Notes under the pieces: generated by a model
Databases searched by the model: none
What the model saw: the letters and a program-made list of their open reading frames with translations, nothing else
What the model was told of the DNA's origin: nothing
Translations under genes and position numbers: made by a program
Assembly: GCA_002408725.1 (NCBI GenBank)
Contig: DHTR01000028.1
Location: 10,468 to 22,975 of the forward strand
Length of the DNA stretch: 12,508 nt
Direction: 5' to 3'
Source: Pelotomaculum sp. UBA5255
GTDB lineage: Bacteria; Bacillota; Desulfotomaculia; Desulfotomaculales; Pelotomaculaceae
Shown here: positions 11,774 to 12,508 of the stretch, in pieces
How positions within the stretch are numbered: position 1 is the stretch's first letter
Layout: each line of letters opens with the position of its first letter

Positions 11774-12508
11774 TTAAAAATATTTCATCTTATCCAGTAA
11801 ATAACCAATAGAAAATAGAACTCCGAAAACCAATGAAAGGCGGGCGGTTCCGGCCAGGGTATTGTTCAAGGGAACACCCTTTTTCGTCTGCAGATCACGA
11901 ACTAGCGGAGGGATCAGGAATAAGGAAATCCAGGGCAGTAGAATCCAGGCCGAATGTCCGCCGCTGAGCCACATAATCAATGGAACAGTTAGAGCAGCGG
12001 TGAGAAAAAAGGAATATTCCCACCGGGTACCTGCAGGCCCCAGGCGGACGGCCAGAGTCCTTTTGCCTCCTTTTTTATCTGTTTCCAAGTCCCGTAAATT
12101 ATTTACAACAAGGATTGCTGAAACCAGGAACCCCATAGGAATCGATGCCCACCAGGCGGAAGCACCGATAAATCCTGCCTGAACATAGTAGGTGCCGCAG
12201 ACTGCTACCGGTCCAAAGAAGATGAAGACGAAAACCTCACCCAGCCCGTGATAACCAAGGGGAAAAGGACCCCCTGTATAAGCAATTGCCGTGATGATGG
12301 ACAAAACGCCAACCACCAGGATGGGCCATCCTCCCATCCAGATCAGGTAGATCCCGATGAAGAAAGCAAGGGTGAAGACCGTCCACATCCCTGCCAGCAC
12401 CTGGCGGGGGGTTAAAAGGCCGGCCTGGGTGACTCTTAGAGGGCCGGTTCTTTCTTTGGTATCCATTCCTTTTTTAAAATCAAAAACATCATTAGCCAGA
12501 TTGGAGCC
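11774..12508 (-). CDS. menA: 1,4-dihydroxy-2-naphthoate polyprenyltransferase (UbiA family), 5'-truncated by window edge
   Basis: Membrane prenyltransferase that attaches the polyprenyl tail to dihydroxynaphthoate in menaquinone synthesis. The frame is open to the right edge: 14 codons before the first ATG (12466) read GSNLANDVFDFKKG, so that ATG is internal. The first Asp-rich motif is NDVFDFKKGMD and the second is NNLRDLETDKKGGKRTLAVR; together they bind Mg-diphosphate in UbiA enzymes. About 244 residues are present of the usual 300 or so, with roughly seven hydrophobic helices (for example GGWPILVVGVLSIITAIAYT). The spacing and the GKRTLAVRLG ending fit MenA better than UbiA or heme-O synthase. 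It converges on the permease gene with only 8 nt between stops and no terminator visible in the gap. Confidence 0.88.
   Translation of the reverse strand, partial: GSNLANDVFDFKKGMDTKERTGPLRVTQAGLLTPRQVLAGMWTVFTLAFFIGIYLIWMGGWPILVVGVLSIITAIAYTGGPFPLGYHGLGEVFVFIFFGPVAVCGTYYVQAGFIGASAWWASIPMGFLVSAILVVNNLRDLETDKKGGKRTLAVRLGPAGTRWEYSFFLTAALTVPLIMWLSGGHSAWILLPWISLFLIPPLVRDLQTKKGVPLNNTLAGTARLSLVFGVLFSIGYLLDKMKYF

Noticed and set aside
1..12508. CRISPR array, tRNA or rRNA
   Set aside because: No regularly spaced repeats and no tRNA arms or CCA ends seen on either strand.

Overview
The window looks like chromosomal DNA of a spore-forming Firmicute. The best guess is a Peptococcaceae or Desulfotomaculum/Pelotomaculum-type anaerobe. 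That guess rests on strong AGGAGG ribosome binding sites, GTG and TTG starts, a GC-moderate gene style, IS21 and DUF1670-like debris, and a menaquinone-type prenyltransferase. It comes from gene style and remembered families, not from a database search.

Layout. (1) Positions 1-995 hold the 3' part of a HAMP/HisKA/HATPase sensor kinase on the + strand, ending in a palindrome. It converges on an unrecognised 181-aa gene on the - strand (1025-1570). (2) Positions 1571-2326 are a long AT-rich intergenic region. It holds a palindromic operator candidate over the - strand promoter, a 27-nt direct repeat (24/27 identical), a small GC-rich island, and a duplicated ribosome binding site with a 13-codon leader ORF that ends on the livK start codon. 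(3) Positions 2327-7062 are a complete five-gene branched-chain amino acid type (HAAT) ABC importer in the order livK-livH-livM-livG-livF. A 12-bp hairpin separates the binding-protein gene from the rest, and a clear rho-independent terminator closes the operon at 7114-7140. (4) Positions 7363-7800 are a UspA gene on the - strand. (5) Positions 8014-8842 are a strikingly AT-rich, translationally coupled pair: a 73-aa glycine-rich protein and a 205-aa membrane protein. I recognise neither. An 11-bp direct repeat flanks the pair, and it is the best candidate here for an acquired, undescribed system. (6) Positions 8890-9365 are a wreck in which a DUF1670-like N-terminus runs into an IS21 IstA fragment. 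The frame change falls exactly on an in-phase A AAA AAG slippery heptamer. (7) Positions 9526-11765 are a TetR-family regulator with its own promoter and operator candidate, followed by a nitrate/sulfonate/taurine-type ATPase and permease with no binding protein gene. (8) Positions 11774-12508 are the 3' part of menA (UbiA-family prenyltransferase) on the - strand, running off the right edge.

How the genes work together. LivK captures an amino acid or a related small organic substrate, LivH and LivM form the channel, and LivG and LivF power it. TetR probably controls the adjacent SsuBC-like transporter. The kinase and menA belong to operons that lie mostly outside the window. Both open at the window edge, so the first in-window start codon of each is not the true start.
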